Translations under genes and position numbers: made by a program
Source of the DNA: Komarekiella atlantica HA4396-MV6
Lineage (GTDB): Bacteria; Cyanobacteriota; Cyanobacteriia; Cyanobacteriales; Nostocaceae
Direction of reading: 5' to 3'
Length of the DNA stretch: 64,000 nucleotides
NCBI GenBank assembly: GCA_019359395.1
Contig: JAHHHK010000012.1
Location: 124,001 to 188,000 of the forward strand
Notes under the pieces: model-generated
Seen by the model: the letters and a program-made list of their open reading frames with translations, nothing else
What the model was told of the DNA's origin: nothing
The model's database searches: none
Shown: positions 28,373 to 37,188 of the stretch, in pieces
How positions within the stretch are numbered: position 1 is the first letter of the stretch
Layout of the letters: every line of letters begins with the position of its first letter

Positions 28373-28427
28373 GAACCGCAGAGGCGCAGAGAACGCAGAG
28401 GTAAGATAAAAAAGAGTATTGCACTAT
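28373..28427 (+). repeat. Dispersed CACAGAGG repeat, copy 2
   Basis: The stretch gaaccgcagaggcgcag...gcagaggtaag...attgcactat matches the copy at 27496-27547. Its last bases overlap the stop codon of the nuclease gene that ends at 28424 on the minus strand, so the repeat has inserted at, or replaced, the end of that gene. Confidence 0.7.
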
Positions 28428-29866
28428 ATTGTAATAATTGGTAAGTCACGTAGAAAGTAAAAGCGATCGCTCTTTTTATCTCGTCCTAAGTAGCCTGTCA
28501 AAGGTGAGGAAAGCTCTATCATAATTTCGTACAGTTCTTTAGGTGTCAAAGTCTCTGGTGGATGGTCGTAAATATATGCTACATGAAGGGAATCAACTCC
28601 GACATCTCGATCATTTGTTTTTTCTAGATGCTTTTTGACAAGCTGGATAATATGCGATCGCAAATTCATCTCTCTCTCTGCTTTATCAATATATTCATCA
28701 ATTTTATAGTCAATTTGTCCAGGTTCTAAATATTGCTGTAATTCGACTAAGTTAATAGCACCTGGGTATTTCGCTTTGAGTTCAACTAGCTTTTGTAAAG
28801 TCATAGCATTAATAATACTTACTTCCCATTCTTTAGCGGCTTTTAGTGTATCTGTAGATGGATTACCAGGGCCAATTACTAACTTAACTGAAGTTAATAG
28901 TTGAGTTTTACCTAAGTGCATCCCACCAAGTTTGAGTAATTCCTCAATAGTACGACTCGGAATCAGCTTACCCGCCTTACACTCACAAACAATAGGGTAA
29001 GGTTTTGAACAAAATAAATCTAAGCCTCCAGCGCCACCTTTATAAGCATTCTCAACCTTGAACCCTAAAAACTCCAGGCTGCGACGTGCGATGTTTTCAA
29101 AATCTGTACCAGCTTGGTAGTTGCTTTTTTTCTCCTCTAACTCAATGCTGCGATCGCTCAATTTTGCAATATCATTTATCCAAGCTATATCTGGATCGGG
29201 TTGCTTAATCAGCTTGTCACTACTCCAACCCAAAAAGACTTTGATATCATGGTCTAATTGTTTAGCTGCTGGTTCGCTAAGGGATGCGATCGCACTCTGT
29301 AATTCTTCTAATTCAGGATGCAGTGGTGGCTGTAGTTTTTCTAATTGATGTTTGCGTTGGGCGAAGATGCGATCATTTAAAACTGGTAAGTTATCAGATA
29401 CCCTGAGCGAATAAGGTAAACTTACAAACTGAGTTTGAGAATTCATTAATATTTCTACTGGCTGAGACAACAAATAAACGTGCAAATGAGCAACAAATAT
29501 GTGCTTTCGTTGCAGCAGAATTTGTTCTAATGCTTTTGTTGTCCAAACAGTTAATTCTGACAAAGCCTTTAAAGATTGAGAACTACTCAGGATTTGGCAC
29601 AATTCACACTTACCCCAAGCTTTAATCCAGACTGTTTTGGAACCTATTTGAGTAGAAACTTTTTGGGCACTTGTTAAAAGATTTGACTTGTAGTATTGTT
29701 CATCGGGTAACAAGTTGATTGAGCTTATAGATGGATAGAGAGCAAAGGAACGCCCCGGATGGATAAATGTCCGGGGTATGACTACCATCATTCGACCTTG
29801 TAGCAAAGCTTCAACCTCTGGAGAAGGTAGACATAAGGCAGTATCGAGCAAAATTAAATTACTCAT
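28424..29866 (-). CDS. DUF1802 domain fused to Mrr-like PD-(D/E)xK nuclease
   Basis: The 480-residue protein has an N-terminal DUF1802 region (about 1-170: LLQGRMMVVIPRTFIHPGRS, LLPDEQYYKSN, IKAWGKCELCQIL), a linker, then a restriction-endonuclease-like core. Catalytic candidates are E257 (DFENIA), D283 (GGLDLF), E295 and K297 (VCECKAG). A C-terminal helical part of about 110 residues ends in a winged-helix-like segment. It overlaps the upstream ATPase gene by ATGA. The fusion and linkage point to DNA cleavage in a three-gene system (inference). The TAG stop lies inside a dispersed repeat. Confidence 0.8.
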   Translation of the reverse strand: MSNLILLDTALCLPSPEVEALLQGRMMVVIPRTFIHPGRSFALYPSISSINLLPDEQYYKSNLLTSAQKVSTQIGSKTVWIKAWGKCELCQILSSSQSLKALSELTVWTTKALEQILLQRKHIFVAHLHVYLLSQPVEILMNSQTQFVSLPYSLRVSDNLPVLNDRIFAQRKHQLEKLQPPLHPELEELQSAIASLSEPAAKQLDHDIKVFLGWSSDKLIKQPDPDIAWINDIAKLSDRSIELEEKKSNYQAGTDFENIARRSLEFLGFKVENAYKGGAGGLDLFCSKPYPIVCECKAGKLIPSRTIEELLKLGGMHLGKTQLLTSVKLVIGPGNPSTDTLKAAKEWEVSIINAMTLQKLVELKAKYPGAINLVELQQYLEPGQIDYKIDEYIDKAEREMNLRSHIIQLVKKHLEKTNDRDVGVDSLHVAYIYDHPPETLTPKELYEIMIELSSPLTGYLGRDKKSDRFYFLRDLPIITI

Positions 29867-31773
29867 AAACCGAGTTTAATAAGTAAATTATCGAGCATAG
29901 AATCTACTTCTTTAGATACATTTTTATTGTTTTGTATAGACTGGGTTTCAGTAATACATTCTTCATCAATTAAGCCACTAGGAATCTGACCAGATGGATC
30001 GCTTAAAATTTCACGTATTAAATAATTATCAATTGCAATTTTTTTATGATCAATAAACTGATAAATTTCTCCTTCAGTTACTTCATAGTCTTTGTATGCT
30101 TGTTTAACAAACAGAATAGCTAAAAGAGGCTTAACATCCTCAACATTAAGCTTTACAAATTCTCCTCCTAACTCTTTAGATAAGAGCTTATCCAAATACT
30201 CTCTTCCTTTGGTATTAGGTTTTACGTCTTTGGCACGAACTAAACACCCACGAGTCATATCAAACGTTTTATAATCGATTAATCTTTTCAAAGCAGCACT
30301 CACAAATTTAGTGGTAGATTCCTGCACAACTGCTACTACTATTTTGACAACTGTTCCCTTTTCCTGACCAATAATTCTAAAGTGGAGGTAGTCTTTGTCT
30401 ACACTTTTGACTATAACTTCCTCAACCTCATCCAGTTTTACTCTTTCTACAGTTTTACCTTTAAGTGTAAGTAAACAAAGACGTATAGCATTAGCTATAA
30501 TATTACTCTCTTCAAAGTAATTTTCTATTGTATTATCAAGTGCTGCAAGTTCTTTATTGAAGGCTGTTTCAACTTTATGTAGTGGATCTAGTGGCTGTGG
30601 TAGGCAATCAGGTAAATTCCAGTTATCTGCACACCACTGTAGAACTCTTCTAACGATTGGTTTTTCTTTACCAAGTTCTCTCAATCCGCCTTCATCAAAA
30701 GGATATATAGGATGAGGTGGAGTTAAATTCTTTGTGTCATAAAACTCTTTCAACCAGTGAGAGACAAGAGTTACTACATCATCACTGTTAAGATGTCTTA
30801 AATCAATTTTTCTTTCACCAATTCTGTCAATAACCGAATCTGCTTGTGGCACAACTTTAACTTGTTGTGTCCAAGTTTCATCGAACATAGCTAGAATTAA
30901 AACTCCGCGTTTCATTTTGCTATATATGTCTTTAGCAAAGAGAGCAACAACCTGTGCTCTTGTAAAACCTTGCTCATTACAATTGAGACTTTCTAATTCA
31001 TCAAAGCAAATAACTACTGTTCTAAAATCACCAATTAAATCTAGAATTTGGCATATAGTCTGAAATGCTTCAGCTTCTTTATCATCTTGACTAGGATTTG
31101 GTAATCCCATAGCGTCAGCTTGTGACTGTGCTAAGTCTCTGCCGGCAAGCCAGTTAATTGCAAATGAAACTTTATCTGAAGATAGTGTCCATAAAATAGC
31201 CTGAATCAAATAAGGATTTTCAATGTTTGGCTTTAGTTTAAGCACTTTGGCAGTTAAGGCATCAACTATCTTGGGATGTTGAGCTAAAACTCCAGGAAAT
31301 CGTTTGATTAAATCTTGAGGAGTATAGCTTGACTTGTATACTTCATTAACTAAAGTAGTTGCCATCTCTTGCCATTGCATTACACCTTGATTACCAGTCT
31401 GTTTTAGGCTAGATGTTAAAGTGTTTAGAAATTTAGAATGTATTTTGTTTAAGTCACCATAGTCAACCTCACTCATGTAGACGAAAAAACTATCACCTTC
31501 ATACTGAAGACGAGAACGAATCCGACTCATCAAGTGACTTTTTCCTAGTCCTTTCTCAGCTTTGATAGTTATACCAATAACTGAACGCTTCCCTACACTA
31601 ATTTGCTCTATTGCCTGAAAAATAGTATTTGATGCATGAGCATTTATAGAAGGAACATCGGGAAAACTTTGATTCCAGATATCATGACTTCTAACTACTA
31701 ACGACCTGTCAAATGGGTTATGACTTGTAATAGCTTTGTTGAGGTCTGAAGATGAAGATAAAGAACTAATCAT
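29863..31773 (-). CDS. Large P-loop ATPase of the wHTH-ATPase-nuclease cassette
   Basis: Numbered from the ATG at 31773 (636 residues; an upstream TTG at 31806 is less likely). The Walker A is AEKGLGKSH (72-80), Walker B VVICFDELE (253-261, D258 and E259), and a sensor-1-like VLILAMFDETWTQ follows. This resembles ORC/STAND-type AAA ATPases. The C-terminal 200 residues are unrecognised. I saw no HIP1 octamer in the gene, unlike both cassette partners. It overlaps the nuclease gene by 4 bases and lies 63 bases after the wHTH gene. Confidence 0.8.
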   Translation of the reverse strand: MISSLSSSSDLNKAITSHNPFDRSLVVRSHDIWNQSFPDVPSINAHASNTIFQAIEQISVGKRSVIGITIKAEKGLGKSHLMSRIRSRLQYEGDSFFVYMSEVDYGDLNKIHSKFLNTLTSSLKQTGNQGVMQWQEMATTLVNEVYKSSYTPQDLIKRFPGVLAQHPKIVDALTAKVLKLKPNIENPYLIQAILWTLSSDKVSFAINWLAGRDLAQSQADAMGLPNPSQDDKEAEAFQTICQILDLIGDFRTVVICFDELESLNCNEQGFTRAQVVALFAKDIYSKMKRGVLILAMFDETWTQQVKVVPQADSVIDRIGERKIDLRHLNSDDVVTLVSHWLKEFYDTKNLTPPHPIYPFDEGGLRELGKEKPIVRRVLQWCADNWNLPDCLPQPLDPLHKVETAFNKELAALDNTIENYFEESNIIANAIRLCLLTLKGKTVERVKLDEVEEVIVKSVDKDYLHFRIIGQEKGTVVKIVVAVVQESTTKFVSAALKRLIDYKTFDMTRGCLVRAKDVKPNTKGREYLDKLLSKELGGEFVKLNVEDVKPLLAILFVKQAYKDYEVTEGEIYQFIDHKKIAIDNYLIREILSDPSGQIPSGLIDEECITETQSIQNNKNVSKEVDSMLDNLLIKLGL

Positions 31774-31836
31774 GATTAAGCATCTACTGAAAATAAAAAA
31801 GAACAAAGTAAAGTGGAAAAAACTGAGTAACTTAGT

Positions 31837-32493
31837 TTATGAATTGAGGCGTTTGGCATAACAGCGTAATCCACTAACTTTAGTAGTAATGGAATCTTCA
31901 ATCTTGTCTGGAGCACTATCTTCTATGCTTCCACCTTGAAGTTGCAAAATGTCCTTCTCCTGAATTTCTAACAGCCATGTGTTAAACTGTTCACGACTCA
32001 CCTGATCGCCTATTTCTCTCCTGATACGATAAATTGGCACCAGATCATCTAGGTTGTAGTTTTGATTCAGCTTGTCGTAGACTTCCAGCGCTACTGATTT
32101 AAACTCGTCGTAAGATGCGATCATACTCCTCCGATTAACTGGGACATCTGCGCTAGTTACCGCAACATCTATCTGACTAATCCACTTCACCAACGCATTC
32201 GCCGCCCAAGTTCCGACAATTGTCCCTTCAAACTTAAAATCAGAGCTTTTCAAACCTTCACGTAATACCTCTAAACCCTTGGGAGATGTCAGAGAGTATC
32301 CTTTTTTGGAAATTGCGATCGCTCCCTGTGTCTGTAATTCCTCGAATATGCCTTGATAATCTGCTACCTTCTTGGTCTTAGATACAATACGTTTGGTGAG
32401 TTGACCTTTCATTACTTCCTGCTGCGTTCCTCCCAAATCCCATAAAGCTAAAAGCAGACGAGTTCTAGTTTGAGCTGCGTTTTTTGATGACAT
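31837..32493 (-). CDS. Winged-helix-like first gene of the ATPase-nuclease cassette
   Basis: The 218-residue protein starts with a helix-rich domain typical of winged helices (LLLALWDLGGTQQEVMKGQL, YQGIFEELQTQGAIAIS, GYSLTSPKGLEVLREG; about residues 12-80). A second helical region follows (YDEFKSVALEVYDKLN, VSREQFNTWLLEIQEKD). It is probably DNA-binding and may recruit or regulate the ATPase and nuclease encoded downstream on the same strand. No family name recognised. Confidence 0.65.
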   Translation of the reverse strand: MSSKNAAQTRTRLLLALWDLGGTQQEVMKGQLTKRIVSKTKKVADYQGIFEELQTQGAIAISKKGYSLTSPKGLEVLREGLKSSDFKFEGTIVGTWAANALVKWISQIDVAVTSADVPVNRRSMIASYDEFKSVALEVYDKLNQNYNLDDLVPIYRIRREIGDQVSREQFNTWLLEIQEKDILQLQGGSIEDSAPDKIEDSITTKVSGLRCYAKRLNS

Positions 32494-32985
32494 ATTGAGT
32501 GTATTTTTTTACAGAAAAAGTCATAGTAACTGTATCTTTTTAAAATATTTAGCTCGAAAAAATAACCGCAAAATTGCTGAATGTTGGTACGTTTCTCCTA
32601 ACATTTCTTCATAAAAAACAGAGGACACTGTAAATTTAGTGTCTTTTATGTAAACAAAATTAAACAAATTAGTGAGAGTCTATTTCAATTCCATAGCATC
32701 CCAAGTGTCAGACAAGAAACGCGCATAAAATTTATGCAACCTGTCAATTACTCAAGAGTATTGTTACTTAATTAGCAAATATGTTTCTTTAGGAGGAAAA
32801 CAGTTTATCTCAAAGGCAGGATGGAAAACTTGAAAAATTCAATCATCATACACTGAAACCAAAAAGCTGTGTTGTTGTCAAATAAACGGCGTATGTTTTT
32901 TTTATTCCAGCCAAAATAGCAGTGATTCCAACTCTGTATTTGCAACAGCAAGGCTTTTAGAAAACACAGGTGATGACGAAATACG
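32494..32985. other. Divergent AT-rich intergenic region
   Basis: 492 bases lie between the cassette (minus) and the lipoprotein gene (plus). A hairpin GACACT-(8)-AGTGTC at 32624-32643 is followed by TTTTA, and no gene ends here, so it could be an attenuator or the end of a short transcript. No convincing ORF. Confidence 0.4.
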
Positions 32986-33477
32986 ATGAACACAATCTAT
33001 AGAGAACGTAAAATAGTTTCGCGTCTACTTGCAGTGCTGCTTTCGGCATTGCTAACAGTGCCTTTGCTAAGTAGCTGCGGAGGAGGTTCCCGAACTGCTA
33101 CGCCGCCACCTGTTGACGATACCATTGGCAGAAATGTGAGTAATCGTGTTCCTGTAAACCAACCCGAAGCGAAAAAGGGCTTGTCTACAGGCCAAAAAGT
33201 GGCGATTTTGGCGGGAGCCGCAGGACTTTATTACCTCTACAACAAGCATAAGAATTCTCAAGGAGAAGGAGCAGAGGGCAAATACTACCTTTCCAAGAAC
33301 GGACGTGTATACTACCGCGATGCTGAACATCGCGCTCACTGGGTAACTCCACCACGAGAAGGCATTCGAGTTCCAGAATCCGAGGCGCAACAGTATCGGG
33401 ACTTCCAAGGTTATAACGGGCGTTCCACAGGTCGCGATCTAGTTGGCATAACTTCAAGCGCAGCGCCGGCACTTTAA
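32986..33477 (+). CDS. Lipoprotein, hypothetical
   Basis: The 163-residue protein has an N-terminal hydrophobic segment (LLAVLLSALLTVPLL) and lipobox LSSC with Cys31, followed by Gly/Ser/Pro-rich linker. A short hydrophobic patch (VAILAGAAGLYYLYN, about 71-85) is followed by KYYLSKNGRVYYRDAEHRAHWV, a repeat-like beta segment. It is probably anchored in the outer or cytoplasmic membrane. I do not recognise the family. It sits 93 bases before the acidic repeat protein in the same direction. Confidence 0.7.
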   Translation: MNTIYRERKIVSRLLAVLLSALLTVPLLSSCGGGSRTATPPPVDDTIGRNVSNRVPVNQPEAKKGLSTGQKVAILAGAAGLYYLYNKHKNSQGEGAEGKYYLSKNGRVYYRDAEHRAHWVTPPREGIRVPESEAQQYRDFQGYNGRSTGRDLVGITSSAAPAL

Positions 33478-33570
33478 ATAAGTAAAGCGTGTGTAAATGC
33501 AAAGCGACTTCCCAGAGGATAACGCCGATCGCGCACGTGGTACACATGAAATTAAATCAGGTGATCAATC

Positions 33571-33963
33571 ATGGTAGATGACTTTTTGCGAAAGGCGAAA
33601 GATTTTCTCTTGGGGCCGAACGGCGATCAAGCTGAGCGGGATGCCGAATATCGCGATCGCCAGGTACGTCCAGCTAGCGAAGATCCCTACGGCGATCCAG
33701 CAGACCAAGACTATTACGGCAATGTTCGCCCAGCTAGCGAAGACCCCTACGGCGATCCAGCAGACCAGGGAGCTTATGGCGACCTCACACCAGCTAGCGA
33801 AGACCCCTACGGTGATCCAGCAGACCAGGAATATTTCGGCAATGTTCGCCCAGCTAGCGAAGATCCCTACGGTGATCCAGCAGACCAGGAGTATTTCGGC
33901 AATGTTCGCCCAGCTAGCGAAGATCCCTACGGCGACCCGGCTGATCAGGATTACCGCCGTTGA
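33571..33963 (+). CDS. Acidic protein of five 20-residue tandem repeats
   Basis: This 130-residue protein begins MVDDFLRKAKDFLLGPNGDQ (an amphipathic helix). Five near-perfect repeats follow, each with the core RPASEDPYGDPADQ and a variable YxG spacer, encoded by tandem 60-bp units from about 33664. It is very acidic and rich in Asp, Pro and Tyr, and probably disordered. AGGTGAT lies upstream of the ATG. Because the unit is a multiple of three, other frames are also open, but codon use and the start signal favour this one. Function unknown. Confidence 0.75.
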   Translation: MVDDFLRKAKDFLLGPNGDQAERDAEYRDRQVRPASEDPYGDPADQDYYGNVRPASEDPYGDPADQGAYGDLTPASEDPYGDPADQEYFGNVRPASEDPYGDPADQEYFGNVRPASEDPYGDPADQDYRR

Positions 33964-34013
33964 CGCAGAACTAATGTGTTTTTGAAGCGGGGATAAATTG
34001 TCGAACAGCAAAC

Positions 34014-34050
34014 AAGGCAGTAGATTTTGAAACTACTGCCTTTTGTTTTT
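34014..34050 (+). terminator. Terminator after the acidic repeat gene
   Basis: AAGGCAGTAG (34014-34023) pairs perfectly with CTACTGCCTT (34033-34042). A T-rich run (ttgttttt) follows. It lies between two convergent genes, the repeat protein and mdh. Confidence 0.8.
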
Positions 34051-34077
34051 CCTGAATAAATTGAGGTTGCCTAAAAT

Positions 34078-35055
34078 TCAAATGTTGCTACCCAAAATTT
34101 CCTGTGCTCGGTCTATATTTTTACGCACAGATTGAGCTGAAGCCTGCAAAGCTGCTTTTTCACCATCAGTGAGATTCAGTTGCAATACACTCTCAATCCC
34201 ACCACATCCTAAGCGACAGGGAACGCCAATCACAATATCTGCTAATTCATATTCACCTTGCAGATACGCCGCCACAGGCAACAATCGTGACTGATTCAAC
34301 AAAATCGATTCCACCATCACACTTGTGGCAGATGCGGGCGCAAAAAAAGCACCACCAGTCTGCATCAATTCCACAATCTCTGCACCACCATTACGGGTTC
34401 TCTCTACTAACCGTTCAATTGTGGCTGCATCTAACAATTCTGTGATGGGAATGCCGTTAACAGTGGCATAACGAGACAAGGGAACCATCAAATCGCCGTG
34501 GCTACCCAATACCATCGCTTTGACATCGGCAGGCAAAACCCCCAATTCTAGGGCAATGAAAGTTTCAAAGCGAGCCGAGTCTAACACGCCAGCCATGCCC
34601 ATAATGCGATCGCGTGGTAAGCCAGTTGCTTGCCAAGCTAAATAAGTCATCACATCCAAAGGATTGGTAACGACAATAAAAATAGCATTAGGAGAATGGG
34701 CGATCGCTTTCTTGGCTGCTTCCACTACAATCTTGGCATTGGTCTTCAGCAAGTCATCCCGACTCATACCTGGCTTGCGAGGAAGTCCGGCAGTAATCAC
34801 CACAATTTGAGAACCAGATGTATCAGCATAGTTATTTGTGCCAATAATCTGGCGATTATGTAATTCAATTCCCTTAGCCTCAGTCAAATCTAAGGCTAGT
34901 CCTTGGGGCATTCCCTCGACGATATCCAGTAAAACCACATCTGCCAGATTTTTCTCCGCAATGCGTTGGGCTAGGGTGCTACCAACTCTACCTGCACCAA
35001 CGATGGTGACACGAGGTAAATTACACACAATTGGGGAGGTATAGGAAGAAGACAT
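34078..35055 (-). CDS. mdh: Malate dehydrogenase (LDH-like type)
   Basis: The 325-residue protein has the NAD-binding VTIVGAGRVGSTLAQ, the mobile loop AGLPRKPGMSRDDLL (the Arg after LP marks malate rather than lactate specificity), TNPLDVMTYLAW and the catalytic GSHGDLMVP histidine. It interconverts malate and oxaloacetate. An N-terminal extension of about 13 residues precedes the domain. Normal length. Confidence 0.94.
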   Translation of the reverse strand: MSSSYTSPIVCNLPRVTIVGAGRVGSTLAQRIAEKNLADVVLLDIVEGMPQGLALDLTEAKGIELHNRQIIGTNNYADTSGSQIVVITAGLPRKPGMSRDDLLKTNAKIVVEAAKKAIAHSPNAIFIVVTNPLDVMTYLAWQATGLPRDRIMGMAGVLDSARFETFIALELGVLPADVKAMVLGSHGDLMVPLSRYATVNGIPITELLDAATIERLVERTRNGGAEIVELMQTGGAFFAPASATSVMVESILLNQSRLLPVAAYLQGEYELADIVIGVPCRLGCGGIESVLQLNLTDGEKAALQASAQSVRKNIDRAQEILGSNI

Positions 35056-35170
35056 AATTGGGGTGCAGAGTGCGATCTGTATGAAACCTGCGAAAGCAGG
35101 TTTTGTTTGTATAGCCTCAGATTGAAGTCAGAAGGCGTCTTATTGAGCTAATGCGCTTTTAAATTGCAGA

Positions 35171-35217
35171 TTTCTCCAGGGAAGCAAGCTACAAAGCAGC
35201 GTCAACCAAAGGAGAAA
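35171..35217 (+). repeat. Short palindrome-ended element sharing a 25-bp core with 17.46 kb
   Basis: Bounded by inverted ends TTTCTCC (35171-35177) and GGAGAAA (35211-35217). The core at 35179-35203 (gggaagcaagctacaaagca then gcgtc) is identical to 17456-17480. It is intergenic, upstream of mdh on the minus strand. Confidence 0.8.
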
Positions 35218-35307
35218 GTCACCAAAGAGTCAAAGGTCAAGAATTCAGTAGACTTTTGACTCTTGAGAGCCATCACGCATAATTACGCAAACTAAATCAA
35301 TAACAGC

Positions 35308-35523
35308 TTATTTAAATTCTTCGAGTTGATCCAAACGCAACCAAACGTTTGGTGTTGGCACTTTCCCGAACTTAACAAGAGCGTAATCACCTTTGACATC
35401 GACAATTTCGCCTTTACTGTTAAACAAATAGGCAGGAAAGCGCGTATCACTAGCTTGTGCTTCCAGACTATTTTCCAATTTCTCGCGGATAGCGCGAACC
35501 ATATCTCCTCTTTTGACTGCCAT
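35308..35523 (-). CDS. ndhO: NAD(P)H-quinone oxidoreductase subunit O
   Basis: The ATG at 35523 gives [20 protein letters not shown] and 71 residues, matching NdhO, including the conserved end [22 protein letters not shown] ribosome binding site sits about 11 bases upstream, so the longer in-frame TTG start is rejected. NdhO is a small stromal-side subunit of the cyanobacterial NDH-1 complex used in respiration and cyclic electron flow. Confidence 0.93.
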   Translation of the reverse strand: MAVKRGDMVRAIREKLENSLEAQASDTRFPAYLFNSKGEIVDVKGDYALVKFGKVPTPNVWLRLDQLEEFK

Positions 35524-35633
35524 GAGTTCCCCTCTCAAGTTTGTAACTTGTTTTATTCAGGATTTTAGCTTGCGCTTGGGGACAAAGACACAAGTAATTT
35601 AGATGGGGAGCAGGGGGAGATAGGGAGACAAGA

Positions 35634-36476
35634 CTAACGTTGACACTGGGGGCAAAAGTGACTTGATCGTCCAGCTAACCTAATCCGCATAATTGCTGTG
35701 TCACAAACTCGACAGGGTTCTCCGGCGCGGTTATAAACCCAGGCAATACCGCCATAGTTGCCATTTGTACCCTTAACACTGAGGAAATTACTAAAAGTTG
35801 TGCCACCAGCCTCAATGCTGGTTTCTAATACCTGAATAATGGCTGTTCGCAAACGCTCAATTTGCTTTAGCTGCAAATCTGTACATAGAGTTTCGGGTAA
35901 CACTCCACTTTTGAAGAGTGCTTCATCGGCATAGATGTTACCTAATCCCGCCACTACTGACTGATCGAGTAGCGCAGTCTTAATTGGACGGCGGCGATTT
36001 TGGAGTTTGAGAGCTAGATACTCGACGGTGAATTCGGGTGAAAATGGATCTGCTGCTAGTTTTGCTAAACCAGTAATGATACTTTCTACGGCAACACCAG
36101 GGGGAACCCACCACATTTGACCGAAGGTGCGCTGGTCAACAAAGCGCAATTCCTGCTGATCTCCAAAGAATATTCTGACTCGTGTGTGCTTGTGCAATGG
36201 TTCATCTCGATGCAGCCATAGTAGTTGACCAGTCATTCGCAGGTGAACCCCTAGCCAGCTAGGTGAGGGAGAGGGGGTGAGTTCGGCTAGGAGATATTTG
36301 CCACGACGATGCCAAGTTTTGATGGCACTCCCTTTGATTCCAGTAACAAATTCACCGACAGAAAACGGGTAGGCGATGGTGCGATCAAGCAACACATCTC
36401 CACCCGTAATTTCTTGGTTAAGGGTCAATTGATTTAGACCCCGCCGGACTGTTTCAACTTCAGGCAATTCAGGCAT
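35634..36476 (-). CDS. mutM: Formamidopyrimidine-DNA glycosylase
   Basis: The 280-residue protein begins MPELPEVE, with the catalytic N-terminal Pro and Glu. It has the HLRMTGQLLW segment, the H2TH region (LLDQSVVAGLGNIYADEALF) and a C-terminal four-Cys zinc finger (CRVCDT...FCPQCQ). It removes 8-oxoguanine and formamidopyrimidines, a need sharpened by photosynthetic oxidative stress. Complete. Confidence 0.96.
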   Translation of the reverse strand: MPELPEVETVRRGLNQLTLNQEITGGDVLLDRTIAYPFSVGEFVTGIKGSAIKTWHRRGKYLLAELTPSPSPSWLGVHLRMTGQLLWLHRDEPLHKHTRVRIFFGDQQELRFVDQRTFGQMWWVPPGVAVESIITGLAKLAADPFSPEFTVEYLALKLQNRRRPIKTALLDQSVVAGLGNIYADEALFKSGVLPETLCTDLQLKQIERLRTAIIQVLETSIEAGGTTFSNFLSVKGTNGNYGGIAWVYNRAGEPCRVCDTAIMRIRLAGRSSHFCPQCQR

Positions 36477-36703
36477 TCAAGCTGATTAAGCAAGCAATTT
36501 GATGTATTTGTGGGACAAGACATGGAGAAGTATGTAAACACCCGTAAGTAACTTACTGTACTTTCAAAAAGAAACCGTAAATCCCCACAGGGCGGCTTTT
36601 CTCAGAGTAGAGTAGGCTGGGACGAAGGATGAAAGATATAAAATTTTCATCCTTTATATTCCATACTTGACACTTTCCTTCATCATCCCATTAAACAATC
36701 ACC

Positions 36704-36931
36704 TTATGACTTTGCTGCTTCTTTTTTCGGCTTAGCCTTTGGTGCTTCAACTTCTACTAATTCATCTTGGGCGAAGTTATTGGTATTGATACCAGCGTAA
36801 TTTAGCTTCTCAAACCGGACAATTACTGGGTATTTGATACCGCTTTGGTCAATAGAAGCCACGGTTCCGACATCCTGAAACCAGTAGGATTCTGGGCGGA
36901 GAATACGTACTTTAGAACCACGTTGAACCAT
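36704..36931 (-). CDS. psaE: Photosystem I reaction centre subunit IV (PsaE)
   Basis: The 75-residue protein has the SH3-like PsaE sequence [51 protein letters not shown], then a Lys/Ala-rich tail. PsaE sits on the stromal face of photosystem I and helps dock ferredoxin and cyclic electron transfer components. It is monocistronic, with a leader of more than 200 bases. Confidence 0.97.
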   Translation of the reverse strand: MVQRGSKVRILRPESYWFQDVGTVASIDQSGIKYPVIVRFEKLNYAGINTNNFAQDELVEVEAPKAKPKKEAAKS

Positions 36932-37040
36932 GAGTATTTTCCCTTTTAATTATCAATCGCCAATATATAGGGCTAATTGATTTCACTCTACAACCTGGAG
37001 GTATCAGCAAGAGGTTTTATTAAGTTATTTGTCTGACTGG

Positions 37041-37061
37041 TCATTTGTCATTTGTCATTGG
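37041..37061 (+). repeat. Heptameric tandem repeat TCATTTG
   Basis: Three tandem copies of TCATT(T/G)G lie between psaE and the fibrillin gene, followed by GTCAAGAGTT, the same junction seen at 46.54 kb. Confidence 0.8.
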
Positions 37062-37188
37062 TCAAGAGTTACAAATTTTTCTATACTTCTCCTTCTGTCA
37101 AATGTCAAATATAAAAAACTGTTAGATAATCATTGACAAAGTACATGCAATCGTGTACCTTCGACGCAAATAGTAATTTTACTCAATA

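Noticed and set aside
33565-34011. Other open frames over the 60-bp repeats (both strands)
   Set aside because: The 60-bp unit keeps several frames open. Only the frame from 33571 has a start signal and a coherent acidic repeat.
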